40,144 bases of DNA, from the NCBI GenBank assembly GCA_037481655.1, contig JBBFLF010000012.1:1-40144 (forward strand), written 5' to 3'. A program made the translations under genes and the position numbers. Origin of the DNA: Desulfobaccales bacterium (GTDB lineage Bacteria > Desulfobacterota > Desulfobaccia > Desulfobaccales > 0-14-0-80-60-11). Positions 15,802 through 23,786 of the stretch are shown here, one piece after another (the stretch's first letter is position 1; each line of letters opens with the position of its first letter). The notes below the pieces were generated by a model that was given only the letters and a program-made list of their open reading frames with translations, ran no database searches and was not told where the DNA came from.

Positions 15802-16822
15802 CCGGGTCCTGGTCATCAACCTGAAGCAGGCAGGGGATGTGCTGGTGAGCAGCCCGGTCATCGCCGCGGTCCACGAAGCCTGGCCCGGAGCGGAGGTGAG
15901 CATGCTGGTGGCCCGGGGGACCGAGGACATGGTGCGGGGCCACCCGGGGCTGAAGCGGGTCTACGCCGTCAACCGGCGCCAGGGGAGCTGGCGGGAGACG
16001 GTCAGGCTGGTCCGGGAACTCAGGAGGCAGCGTTTCGATCTGGCCCTGGACCTTTCCTGGGGGGATCGGGGGGCTTTCCTGGCCTGGGCCAGCGGGGCCG
16101 GGGAGCGGGTGGGGTTTGCCCGGCAGCGGCAGCCTCTCTGGCAGCGGTGGGGCACCTTCACCCGCCTGGTGCCCCGGCCACCGCTGAAAATGCACATGGT
16201 GGAGCAGAATCTGGAGGCTCTGCGCGCCCTGGGGGCAACTCCGGGGCATCCCCGCCTGGCCTTTTACTGGGATGAGGAAACGGAGAGGCGAGTCAAGGCA
16301 CTGCTGGCCGACCTGGGTTTGGCGGGGCGCCCGTATGCCGTGGTGCATCCCGGGGCCGGCTGGCGTTTCAAATGCTGGACCCCGGCGGGCTATGCCCGGG
16401 TTATTGAGGCCCTGGAGGAGGAGCGGGGGTTGCCGGTGGTGCTGACGGGTGCGCCTGGCCCCCTGGACCGGGAGCTGGTGGAGGAAATTCTCGCTCAATG
16501 CCGGGTGCGGCCCCGGGTGCTCGTGGGGCAGACGTCGCTGATGGGACTGGGGGTGCTCATCGCCCGGGCCCGGCTATTCTTCGGGGTGGACAGCGCGCCC
16601 ATGCATTTGGCGGCGGCGGTGGGCACGCCCGCGGCGGCCCTCTTCGGCCCCAGCGGCGATTTCAACTGGGGGCCCTGGGGCGACGGCCACCGGGTGATCA
16701 GGAAGGGCTGGGACTGTCAGCCCTGCGGCCGGGCGGGCTGTGAGGACACCAAAATCAGCCGCTGCTTGACCGAGCTGAGCCCGGCGGAAGTGCTGGCGGC
16801 CCTGGCGGGGTGGCCGGTTTAA
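15785..16822 (+). CDS. GT9 heptosyltransferase, WaaQ-like (heptosyltransferase III)
   Basis: The third GT9 enzyme of the locus (345 aa). It has RVLVINLKQAGDVLVSSPVIAAV with the catalytic Asp in GDVL, DLSWGDRGAFLA, VVHPGAGWRFKCW and the donor site FFGVDSAPMHLAAAVGTPAAALFGPSG. A C-terminal cysteine block (CQPCGRAGCEDTKISRCL) ends it. The N-terminal style and the W in FKCW resemble WaaQ, which adds the branching heptose III. The GTG at 15785 overlaps lpxA by 17 nt; GTG 15791 is equally possible and has a better-spaced GGGG. The stop overlaps the next gene (TAATG). Confidence 0.86.
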   Translation: MRVKYNRVLVINLKQAGDVLVSSPVIAAVHEAWPGAEVSMLVARGTEDMVRGHPGLKRVYAVNRRQGSWRETVRLVRELRRQRFDLALDLSWGDRGAFLAWASGAGERVGFARQRQPLWQRWGTFTRLVPRPPLKMHMVEQNLEALRALGATPGHPRLAFYWDEETERRVKALLADLGLAGRPYAVVHPGAGWRFKCWTPAGYARVIEALEEERGLPVVLTGAPGPLDRELVEEILAQCRVRPRVLVGQTSLMGLGVLIARARLFFGVDSAPMHLAAAVGTPAAALFGPSGDFNWGPWGDGHRVIRKGWDCQPCGRAGCEDTKISRCLTELSPAEVLAALAGWPV

Positions 16823-17964
16823 TGCGGATTGCCGTGCTCCGGCAGCGGCTGACCGGCGGGGGCGGGGCGGAGACTACTCTCAGCTATCTGCTCCGGGGGC
16901 TGGCGGCAGCCGGCCATGAGGTGGTGGTGCTGGCCAGCGAGGCACCGGAGACCGGCCGGCGCCTGGTGGGGGAAGGGGCCGGCTACGTGGCCGTGCCGGT
17001 GTGGGGCGGCAAGGCGGGGAGAGCGCTGAGCTATGCCCTCAACGCCCGGCGGCTGCTGCGTGAGCTTAAGGCGCAGGTGGTCTTCAGCCTGGAGCGCACC
17101 TTGAGCGCTCACGTCTACCGGGCCGGGGACGGCTGCCACCGGGAGTGGCTGGCCAGGCAGCGGCCGCAGCTTACCATGGCGGGACGGGTGTGGCAAAACT
17201 TACGGCCCCTGAACCGGGTTCTCCTGTGGCTGGAAAAAAAGCTCTTTACCGCCCCGGAGCTTTCCCGGGTGATCGCCAACTCCCGCATGGTCCGGGAGGA
17301 GATCATTCGGCATTATGGTCTCCCCCGGGAGAAGTTGATCGTCATCCATAACGGGGTGGACCGGGAGCGGTTTCGGGTGCCGGCGCCACAGGAGCGGGAA
17401 AAGATCCGCCGGACATTAGGGGTGGGACCACAAGAGAAGGTGGTGCTCTTTGTGGGCTCGGGGTTCGGCCGCAAGGGGCTGGCTTATCTCATCTCCGCCC
17501 TGGCGGCCTTGCCGGACACGGAGGCGAGGGTGTGGGTGGCAGGGCGGGGGAGCGTCCGGCGCTATCAGAATCTGGCCCGGAGGTTGGGGGTGGGCGACCG
17601 GGTGCGGTTTGTGGGGCCGGTGGCGGAGGTGGCCCCCTATTACCAGGCGGCGGACCTTCTGGCCCTGCCTACCCTGTATGACCCTTTAAGCAACGTGGTG
17701 CTGGAGGCCTTGGCCTGCGGCTGCCCGGTGGTCACCACCACGGCCAACGGTGCGGCGGAATTCATCACTCCGGGAGTGAACGGGGAGGTGGTGGCGGCGC
17801 CCTGGGAGATCGGGGAGCTGGCCCGGGCCCTGGAACAGACTTTGAACCGGGGCCGGGAGCCCGAAGTGGAGGCGGCGGCGGTGGCGGCGGTGGCCGAGCT
17901 TTCCTGGGAGGAGACGGTTAGGCGCACGTTGGCGGTGCTGGAAGAAGCCCGGCCGCGGAGCTGA
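16822..17964 (+). CDS. GT4 glycosyltransferase, WaaG-like
   Basis: A 380-aa GT-B enzyme of the GT4 family. The N-terminal GGGGAETTLSYLLRGLAAAGHEV and the middle DGCHREWLARQR resemble WaaG-type LPS core glucosyltransferases. The C-terminal donor domain has VIHNGVD, VLFVGSGFGRKGL, and the EX7E-like stretch DPLSNVVLEALACGCPVV. It would act on the cytoplasmic face, adding the first outer-core hexose to heptose II. It is coupled to the WaaQ-like gene by a one-base overlap. The exact sugar is not determinable. Confidence 0.86.
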   Translation: MRIAVLRQRLTGGGGAETTLSYLLRGLAAAGHEVVVLASEAPETGRRLVGEGAGYVAVPVWGGKAGRALSYALNARRLLRELKAQVVFSLERTLSAHVYRAGDGCHREWLARQRPQLTMAGRVWQNLRPLNRVLLWLEKKLFTAPELSRVIANSRMVREEIIRHYGLPREKLIVIHNGVDRERFRVPAPQEREKIRRTLGVGPQEKVVLFVGSGFGRKGLAYLISALAALPDTEARVWVAGRGSVRRYQNLARRLGVGDRVRFVGPVAEVAPYYQAADLLALPTLYDPLSNVVLEALACGCPVVTTTANGAAEFITPGVNGEVVAAPWEIGELARALEQTLNRGREPEVEAAAVAAVAELSWEETVRRTLAVLEEARPRS

Positions 17965-17971
17965 GGGTGGG

Positions 17972-18928
17972 ATGCGGGCCCTGTACTTCGACGGCCAGCA
18001 CCTGGGGCTCAGAGAGATGCCTCCACCCCGGCCGGGTCCGGGGGAGGCCCTGGTACAGGTGCATCTGGCGGGGGTGTGTCGCACCGACCTGGAGGTCCTC
18101 AAGGGCTACTACGGCTTCACCGGGGTGCCGGGGCATGAATTTACCGGCGAGGTAGTGGAGGCGCCGGAGCCTAAGTGGCGGGGGCGCCGGGTGGTGGGGG
18201 AGATCAATATCCCCTGCGGGCAGTGTCCCCGCTGCCGGGCCGGATTGAGGCGGCACTGCGAGCACCGCCGGGTCCTGGGCCTGAAGGGGCTGAACGGCAC
18301 CTGGGCGGAGTATCTGGTGTTACCGGCCGCCAACCTGCTGCCGGTGCCGGAGGAGTTGCCGGAGGAGACGGCGGTCTTTGCCGAGCCTTTGGCGGCGGCT
18401 GTGGCGGTTTTGGAGGCGGCGGCCCCGGTGGCTGGGGGTCGGGCGCTGGTGGTGGGCGACGGGGTGCTGGGCCTCCTCACCTCCTGGGTATTGGCGCTCG
18501 CCGGCGCCGAGGTGCATCTGGCCGGCCACTATCAGGAGCACCTTCTCCTGGGGCGGCCGTACGGGGTGGAGGGGTATCTGGAGGCTGACCTGCCGCCGGG
18601 GGAGTATGACCTGGTGGTGGAGGCCAGCGGCTCCCCTGGCGGCCTGCATCTGGCCCTTGAGAGGGTGCGCCCCCGGGGAACGATAGTCATGAAGAGCACC
18701 TTCCAGGGGGAGGTGGCTCTCCCTCCGGCCCGGCTGGTGGTGCCGGAGGTGCGCCTGGTGGGCAGCCGCTGCGGACCGCTTGTGGGGGCGCTGCGGTTGC
18801 TGACCCGGGGCTGGATCGATCCCCGGCCCCTTATCCAGGGCGTGGTGCCGCTGTCTGCAGGGCCTGCAGGACCGGAGATGGCCAGGCAGCCGGGGGGCCT
18901 GAGGGTGCTGTTGGACTGCCGACGCTGA
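17972..18928 (+). CDS. Zinc-dependent MDR dehydrogenase (alcohol dehydrogenase-like)
   Basis: A 318-aa medium-chain dehydrogenase. The catalytic zinc ligands appear as GVCRTDLE and GHEFTGEV, and the structural zinc lobe as CGQCPRCRAGLRRHC (four Cys). The coenzyme loop is VVGDGVLGLLT, a GxGxxG variant. The C-terminus is short and there is no conserved substrate pocket that I can name. It starts seven bases after the WaaG-like gene, so it is part of the LPS transcription unit. Its role there is unknown; a sugar or polyol oxidation in core or nucleotide-sugar metabolism is possible. Confidence 0.8.
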   Translation: MRALYFDGQHLGLREMPPPRPGPGEALVQVHLAGVCRTDLEVLKGYYGFTGVPGHEFTGEVVEAPEPKWRGRRVVGEINIPCGQCPRCRAGLRRHCEHRRVLGLKGLNGTWAEYLVLPAANLLPVPEELPEETAVFAEPLAAAVAVLEAAAPVAGGRALVVGDGVLGLLTSWVLALAGAEVHLAGHYQEHLLLGRPYGVEGYLEADLPPGEYDLVVEASGSPGGLHLALERVRPRGTIVMKSTFQGEVALPPARLVVPEVRLVGSRCGPLVGALRLLTRGWIDPRPLIQGVVPLSAGPAGPEMARQPGGLRVLLDCRR

Positions 18929-18955
18929 TCAGATCTGGGAAGTTCGGGAGAAGAG

Positions 18956-19345
18956 ATGCAGACGCTGCTGCCGTATCGGGTGCTGCCTTGCCGCAACGTG
19001 CCTGCGGGCATGGCCCGGCAGGAGTTTCTGGTGCTCTCCCCCATCTGGCGGGGGCCGTCGTTGACCATCCGCTTTCCGGACGGGGTGGAGCTCATCCTGA
19101 CCGGGCGACAGCGCACCGGGCGGCCGTGTGAGCTCCGAGTCTTCTGGACCCGGCACCAGCCGCAGGCCCCGGCGGTGTGTCTGGTGATCGGCGGCACCGG
19201 CGGCATCCGGGAATCGGGGGCAGCCGGAAGCGGACAGCCCTCCCGGGGGCGGCCGTTTCTCTGCCTGGCGGAAAGCCTCATTCCCGAGGAGGTGCTGGCG
19301 GTCATCGGCCCTCAGCCGCGGCCGGAGCGGCTGCTCCTGGGGTGA
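18956..19345 (+). CDS. Hypothetical protein, last gene of LPS unit
   Basis: A 129-aa protein that I do not recognise. There is no signal peptide or helix. GGGAGAAGAG lies immediately before the ATG and the gene follows the MDR gene by 27 nt, both arguing it is real. The first half has a beta-rich pattern (FLVLSPIWRGPSLTIRFPDG); the second half is Gly/Pro-rich. The strand order is faintly like CsrA but the conserved CsrA residues are missing. Confidence 0.55.
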   Translation: MQTLLPYRVLPCRNVPAGMARQEFLVLSPIWRGPSLTIRFPDGVELILTGRQRTGRPCELRVFWTRHQPQAPAVCLVIGGTGGIRESGAAGSGQPSRGRPFLCLAESLIPEEVLAVIGPQPRPERLLLG

Positions 19346-19379
19346 GATGTCAGGCGAACTGGAGGGTTCAGCAGATCAT

Positions 19380-19430
19380 CAGAGGGAGAGGCAGCCGGGG
19401 CGCGAGCCCCTTATCCCCTCTCCCAGACCC
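19380..19430. repeat. Intergenic palindrome copy before the HtrA-type gene
   Basis: GAGGGAGAGGCAGCC is followed by GGGGC-GCGA-GCCCC and then TTATCCCCTCTCCC, so the outer GAG-GGAGAGG arm pairs with CCCTCTCCC and the inner GGGGC with GCCCC. The layout (purine-rich left arm, short GC core, pyrimidine-rich right arm) is that of the family, but the CCAGGG core is diverged. Confidence 0.4.
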
Positions 19431-19455
19431 ATTTTCCCATCCCTTGCAACTGATG

Positions 19456-19480
19456 CGGTCGGGGCTTGCGAGCCCGACCG
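19456..19480 (+). promoter_or_regulatory. Hairpin next to the htrA-type ribosome binding site
   Basis: CGGTCGGG(G)CT-TGCG-AGCCCGACCG forms a ten-pair stem with one bulged G and a four-base loop. It ends three bases before AAGGAGA, the ribosome binding site of the protease gene. A structure this close could modulate ribosome access or protect the 5' end. Confidence 0.45.
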
Positions 19481-19495
19481 TCCAAGGAGAAAGCC

Positions 19496-20293
19496 ATGTC
19501 CAAGAATGTCCGTTACGGCGTAGGGTGGCTGGGCCTGCCGCTGGCGGCGGTGGCGGCGGTGCTGACCTGGGGACAGATCAACCATACCGGAGCCCAAGGG
19601 GCCATGGGCCTGCAGGCCGACTTCATCCGGGTGGTGGAGCAGGTGCGGCCTTCGGTGGTGAGTCTCAAGGCCATCAAGGTGGTCACCTACCAGGTTCCGG
19701 GCCCACCGGAGGATTTCTTCCGGGGGACACCCTTTGAGGGCATCTTCCGGGATTATGGGCCGCAGCAGATCCGGCGTCGCCAGGTGGGGCAGGGGTCAGG
19801 TTTTATCATCGACAACCGGGGGCACATCCTCACCAATTCCCATGTGGTGGCCGGGGCCCAGCAGATCCTGGTGCGCTTCGATGACGGCCGGGAGACCACC
19901 GGCCGGGTGGTGGGGAGCAATCCCAAATTCGACATCGCCCTGATCCGCACCCAGCCGGTGGGGTATCGGCCGGCGATCTTGGGGGATTCCTCCCAGATCC
20001 GGGTGGGGCAGTGGGCCATCGCCATCGGCAGCCCCTTCGGCCTGGAGCAGACGGTGACCGTGGGGGTGATCAGCGCCACCGGCCGCCGGGGGGTGGGGCA
20101 GGGCACCGCCACGGATTTCATCCAGACAGACGCCTCCATCAACCCGGGGAACAGCGGCGGGCCGCTACTGGACATCAATGGCCGGGTGGTGGGCATCAAC
20201 TCCATGATCGTCTCCACCGGCCAGGGGATCGGCTTTGCCATCCCCATCAACCTGGCCCGGCGGATCATCACCCCGTGGCTGGCGGGGGGATAA
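19496..20293 (+). CDS. HtrA/DegP-type trypsin-like serine protease without PDZ domain
   Basis: A 265-aa protein with an N-terminal hydrophobic segment (residues about 8-25), a signal peptide or anchor that places it in the periplasm, and one trypsin-like domain. The catalytic triad is complete: His116 in TNSHVV, Asp146 in DIALIR, Ser220 in GNSGGPL. The frame stops about 35 residues after the last protease strand, so there are no PDZ domains, unlike DegP (two) or DegS (one). AAGGAGA five bases before the ATG sets the start. It presumably degrades or senses misfolded envelope proteins; lack of PDZ implies another way of recognising substrates. It converges on the cyclase gene with 28 nt between stops. 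Confidence 0.87.
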   Translation: MSKNVRYGVGWLGLPLAAVAAVLTWGQINHTGAQGAMGLQADFIRVVEQVRPSVVSLKAIKVVTYQVPGPPEDFFRGTPFEGIFRDYGPQQIRRRQVGQGSGFIIDNRGHILTNSHVVAGAQQILVRFDDGRETTGRVVGSNPKFDIALIRTQPVGYRPAILGDSSQIRVGQWAIAIGSPFGLEQTVTVGVISATGRRGVGQGTATDFIQTDASINPGNSGGPLLDINGRVVGINSMIVSTGQGIGFAIPINLARRIITPWLAGG

Positions 20294-20321
20294 GCCACCG
20301 GGATGTCGGGGCCCGATAGCC

Positions 20322-22325
20322 CTATTTGCCGTCCACCACGTGGAGGCCGTTCCAGTCGGCGGCAGGGGGAGAGATTTCATACTCCCGGCAGCGGGCCAGA
20401 AAGATCTGCGCGGGGCGGTCCCCTTTTTTCAGACTCAGGACCTCCTGAAAGTAAGTACCGGCCCGGTGCCAGTCCCGGTGGAGATAGGCCTGCCGGCCGG
20501 CGGCAAAGCGGCTGAGCCAGGGGGGCTGGGCGGCGTGGGGATCCATCCGGCCCAATAATTCAAAGATGGTCACCGGTCCTTCCCGGCCCCGGACCTGCAC
20601 CCGGTCCAGCTCCCGCACCAGGAAGGTGTCCGGCAGTTGTTTCCGGGTGGCCTCGCTGATGATGATGCGGGTGCCGTAGACTTTGTTCACCGTCTCCAGG
20701 CGGGCTGCCAGGTTGACGGTATCCCCCAGGACGGTGTAATCGAGGCGCTCCTTGGAGCCCACGTTGCCGGCCACCACCGGGCCGGAATGCAGCCCCAGCC
20801 TGACCTCCAGGCGCGTGAGGCCCCGGATGCGCCAGCCCACCTGCAGAAGCCGGAACTCCTCCTGCATCTTCAAAGCCGCCCGGCAGGCCAGCACGGCATG
20901 GTCCGCCGCCGGCAGCGGCGCGCCCCACAGGGCCATGAGGCCGTCCCCGATGTACTTGTCCAGCGTCCCCCCACATTCGAGGATGACGCGGGTCATGGGG
21001 GTGAGGAATTCGTTGAGGGTGCGCACCAGCTCCGGGGGCGGCATCTCTTCGGACAAGGCGGTAAAGCCAGCCAGGTCGGCAAAGAGCACCGTGACCTCCA
21101 TCTCCTCGCCGCCCAATTCCAGGCGCTTGGGGTCAGCGGTGAGGAGCTCGATGACCCGGGGGGAGAGATAGCGGCTGAAGGCCTGCCTGAGCCAGCGTTT
21201 TTCCCGGAGGTCCAGGAGGTATTGGGACAGGGCGTGGCCGGCCCAGGCCAGGGTGAGCCCCACCGAGGGCAGCAGCGGCGGCAGCCACCAGCGCCAGCAG
21301 CCGAAGACGGTGAAGGAGGTCCCCCACAGTATGGCCACGGCGCCCGCCAGGATGGCCAGCCCCGCTGTCGGGGTGAGCCGGGAAAACCCGAGGCCGGCGG
21401 CCAGGAACAGACCCAGATAAACCGCCACCCGGGCCAAGGGGGGAAGTTCACGGCCGGAAGCGCCCTGGAGCAGAGTATGGCAGATCTGGGCCTGGATCTC
21501 CACCCCGGCCATGAACTGACCGGAACTGGCGAAAAACGGGGTGTAAAGGGCATCCGCGGCTTTCCGGAGCGGGTCCTGAGTCTCCATCACCCGCCCCACC
21601 CAGACGACGCGGTCTTTGACCCGGGCCAGGGGGAAGGGATTGTCGGCCTCCAGGAGACGGTAGTAAGAGACGATCTCCACGCTCCGGGGCGGCCCGACAA
21701 AGTCGATGAGGGCAGGCCCCGGAGGAAGAGGGGTAGGGCCGCGGCAGAACTGCACCGCCATGGCGGGGAGGGTGGGCCGGCCGCCGAGGGAACAGCAGAA
21801 GCGGCGCACCACCCCGTCCTCATCGGGAGTGACCATGCTGAGCCCCAAGCCCCAGGCGGCGCGGCGCAAGGACTCCACCGGCTGGATGAGGAAGCGCCGG
21901 GAAAACTGCCGGTCCTCGGCCACCTCATAGGTTTCAGCCAACAGGACATTTCCCGCCCGGAGCATGGCCCCGGCCAGCAGGCGGTCGCCCTCCGGATCAG
22001 GGCCGGGTTCGGAAAAGAGCAGGTCGAAGATGATGAGGCGGGCGCCGGCGGCCCGAAGGCGCTCCACCAAGGCGGCGTGCAACTGCCGGGGCCAGGGCCA
22101 GGGGAGGTGAATCTCCTTAAGGGAGGGCTCGTCAATGGCCACGATGAGGAGGCTTTCCGGGGGTGCCCGGTGCGGTCGCAGGCGATAGGCCAGGTCCAGG
22201 GCCTGATTTTCCAGGGTCCGGCCCAGGGAAAGGAAGCTGAGGAGGGTGATCAACAGGAAGCTCACGCCGCCAAGGAGAAGGGTGCGACAGGTGGGGCGGC
22301 GAAAGCAGGGGGCCGGTGAGGGCAT
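20322..22325 (-). CDS. CHASE2-domain class III adenylate/guanylate cyclase
   Basis: A 667-aa membrane receptor cyclase from the ATG at 22325. A first helix lies at about 14-36, then an extracytoplasmic CHASE2 sensor (about 45-330, with VAIDEPSLKEI and LIIFDLLFSEPG), then three closely spaced helices (about 345-425). The cyclase domain follows at about 455-600. Its metal aspartates are in VLFADLAGFTALSEE and KYIGDGLMALWGAP, and VLGDTVNLAARLE marks the active-site end. A TPR-like tail (AYLHRDWHRAGTYFQEVL) closes it. The product is probably cAMP; which nucleotide is inference. The start is uncertain because no good ribosome binding site is seen and the frame is open to 22508. Confidence 0.85.
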   Translation of the reverse strand: MPSPAPCFRRPTCRTLLLGGVSFLLITLLSFLSLGRTLENQALDLAYRLRPHRAPPESLLIVAIDEPSLKEIHLPWPWPRQLHAALVERLRAAGARLIIFDLLFSEPGPDPEGDRLLAGAMLRAGNVLLAETYEVAEDRQFSRRFLIQPVESLRRAAWGLGLSMVTPDEDGVVRRFCCSLGGRPTLPAMAVQFCRGPTPLPPGPALIDFVGPPRSVEIVSYYRLLEADNPFPLARVKDRVVWVGRVMETQDPLRKAADALYTPFFASSGQFMAGVEIQAQICHTLLQGASGRELPPLARVAVYLGLFLAAGLGFSRLTPTAGLAILAGAVAILWGTSFTVFGCWRWWLPPLLPSVGLTLAWAGHALSQYLLDLREKRWLRQAFSRYLSPRVIELLTADPKRLELGGEEMEVTVLFADLAGFTALSEEMPPPELVRTLNEFLTPMTRVILECGGTLDKYIGDGLMALWGAPLPAADHAVLACRAALKMQEEFRLLQVGWRIRGLTRLEVRLGLHSGPVVAGNVGSKERLDYTVLGDTVNLAARLETVNKVYGTRIIISEATRKQLPDTFLVRELDRVQVRGREGPVTIFELLGRMDPHAAQPPWLSRFAAGRQAYLHRDWHRAGTYFQEVLSLKKGDRPAQIFLARCREYEISPPAADWNGLHVVDGK

Positions 22326-22393
22326 GAGGCACCGCAACTCAACTCCCCGGGGTGGCCTTGGCGGGGAAGGATTAGTGCAACTGGCTGTGGAAA

Positions 22394-22438
22394 GGGGTCC
22401 GGGGGGCACGGCCTCCCGCCCCTGTGTCCACCCTCTCA
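22394..22438. repeat. Intergenic palindrome copy in the cyclase/livH gap
   Basis: GGGGTCCGGGGGGCACGG - CCTCCCGCCCC read on the minus strand is GGGGCGGGAGG-CCGTG-CCCCCCGGACCCC. That matches the right part of the copy at 28341-28385 (CTGCCGCTCCCCCGGACTCCCC). It appears to be the family in reverse orientation and diverged. Confidence 0.4.
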
Positions 22439-22615
22439 TCCGCCCCATGGCAGGGCCATGACGAGGGAGGCACAGGGGGGATGGGAGGCTTCGGTCTCGG
22501 CCCCGCACGCCAAAACTCTTGCCTTATTTCTAGGTTATCATAAAAAGTTCCCACGGCGGCAGAATTTCCTGGGATTCACACTTCTCCTGCGACAAAGCGG
22601 GAAGGCCGGCTGCCT

Positions 22616-22687
22616 GCCCCTTGCCAGCATGCCTCTGGATTTAATATCTTTTGGTATTTGCGGGAAGCTGGCAGGGGCGCCTTTTTG
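22616..22687 (+). promoter_or_regulatory. Attenuator-like inverted repeat with T-run before livH
   Basis: GCCCC(T)TGCCAGC at 22616-22628 pairs with GCTGGCAGGGGC at 22667-22678 (12 pairs, one bulge) across a 38-nt AT-rich loop, and is followed by GCCTTTTT (22679-22686). A GC stem followed by five T residues, 47 nt before the livH ATG, fits an intrinsic terminator within a leader. The long loop is unusual, so an operator pair is an alternative. Confidence 0.4.
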
Positions 22688-22733
22688 ACCGGAAAGAAGC
22701 CTACTTGCCGCGAGCACAGGTGACGGCGCACCC

Positions 22734-23597
22734 ATGAGCGGCTGGACGGACTTGGTGCAGTTCCTCTTTGCCGGGATCACGGCGGGGGCGATCTATGCCT
22801 TGGTGGCCCTGGGCTTTGGGGTGGTGCACAACACCATGGGCATTGTCAACTTCACCCAGGTGGATTTCGTCTCCCTGGGAGGCATGCTCCTCTATTCGGC
22901 CCTGAACGCCGGGGGGCTGCCGGCGCCGCTGGCCGTGGCGGCGGCGGTGGCAGGGGTGACGCTGATTGGCGCCCTGGTGGAGGTGCTGGGGGTGCGGCCC
23001 TCCCGCTCGGAGAGCCACCTGGTGCTCATCTTCCTCACCATTGGCCTGTCCATCATCCTCAGGGGCCTGATGAAGCTCATCTGGGGAAAGAACCGCCTGG
23101 CGGTGCCCCCCCTGGCGGGGGAGGCGGTCTGGAGCCTGGGCGGGGCCACCATCCTCACCCAGACGGTGTGGATCGTGATTCTCACCACTGTGGCCATAGT
23201 GGGGCTGAGGTGGTTTTTCCGGCACACCGACCTGGGCCTGGCCATGCGGGCGGTGGCCGCCAACGAGACTGCGGCGGCGGTGGTGGGCCTCAGGGTCTGG
23301 CGGGTGAAGGCCGCCAGCTTCGCCCTGGCCGGTGCCCTGGGAGGGCTGGCCGGGGCTCTGGTCACGCCCATCACCACCTTGGCCTACGATGTGGGGGTGC
23401 TGCTGGGCCTGAAAGGCTTTGCCGCCGCCATTTTGGGCGGGTTCGGCTCCTTTCCCGGCGCCATCGTGGGGGGGCTGATTCTGGGGCTTTTGGAAAGCCT
23501 GGCGGCGGGGTATCTCAGCAGCGCCTATAAGGATGTCCTGGCCTTCGTGGTATTGATGGGGGTGCTGTTTGTGCGGCCCCGGGGACTTTTGGGATAA
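22734..23597 (+). CDS. livH: Branched-chain amino-acid ABC transporter permease LivH
   Basis: A 287-aa inner-membrane permease with about eight helices. Family features are GAIYALVALGFGVVHNTMGIVNFTQ near the N-terminus, the cytoplasmic EAA-like loop TDLGLAMRAVAANETAAAVVGL that contacts the ATPases, and GLKGFAAAILGGFGSFPGAIVGGLILG near the C-terminus. With LivM it forms the membrane channel for hydrophobic amino acids or related acids. It is the first gene of the composite transport/oxidation locus; livM lies five genes downstream. Confidence 0.9.
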   Translation: MSGWTDLVQFLFAGITAGAIYALVALGFGVVHNTMGIVNFTQVDFVSLGGMLLYSALNAGGLPAPLAVAAAVAGVTLIGALVEVLGVRPSRSESHLVLIFLTIGLSIILRGLMKLIWGKNRLAVPPLAGEAVWSLGGATILTQTVWIVILTTVAIVGLRWFFRHTDLGLAMRAVAANETAAAVVGLRVWRVKAASFALAGALGGLAGALVTPITTLAYDVGVLLGLKGFAAAILGGFGSFPGAIVGGLILGLLESLAAGYLSSAYKDVLAFVVLMGVLFVRPRGLLG

Positions 23598-23648
23598 GGG
23601 AGGCCGGTTCGGGGTTGGCCGGCGTTGAGAATATCTCAGCTCCCTAAA

Positions 23649-23692
23649 TGGGAGAGCGGCCAGGGGTCATGACCCTGCCCCTCCCTCAAACC
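23649..23692. repeat. Intergenic palindrome copy after livH
   Basis: GGGAGAGCGGC CAGGGGTCATGACCCTG CCCCTCCC: the core CAGGGGTCATGACCCTG (23661-23677) is a nearly perfect palindrome with TCATGA at its centre, flanked by purine- and pyrimidine-rich arms as in the other copies. It lies in the 189-nt gap between livH and the next gene. Confidence 0.5.
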
Positions 23693-23786
23693 CTTCAGCG
23701 GCCAATGGCGATGGCAGAATCGGACGTGATAGCGGCGGTGCCAGGGTTCCCCAGCCAGCACCTTGCCGACACCTCAGGAGGGCATC

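Larger units (their letters stand above)
22326..22733. other. Divergent intergenic region cyclase / livH
   Basis: This 408-nt gap separates the cyclase and the transporter genes. The left part holds a diverged repeat copy; the middle (22523-22560) is a short AT-rich island where promoters could lie, though I find no clear -35/-10 pair. The right part holds an inverted repeat followed by a T-run. I see no convincing coding frame or RNA gene. Confidence 0.45.

Noticed and set aside
18956-19345. CsrA-like regulator in the 129-aa protein
   Set aside because: The beta-strand spacing is faintly similar, but the start-proximal LxLTRRxGE and VRIG-type residues are missing and the protein is twice as long.
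20637-22319. 560-codon open frame on the + strand inside the cyclase gene
   Set aside because: It mirrors the CHASE2/cyclase coding sequence, is Gly/His/Gln-rich without domains, and has no ribosome binding site.
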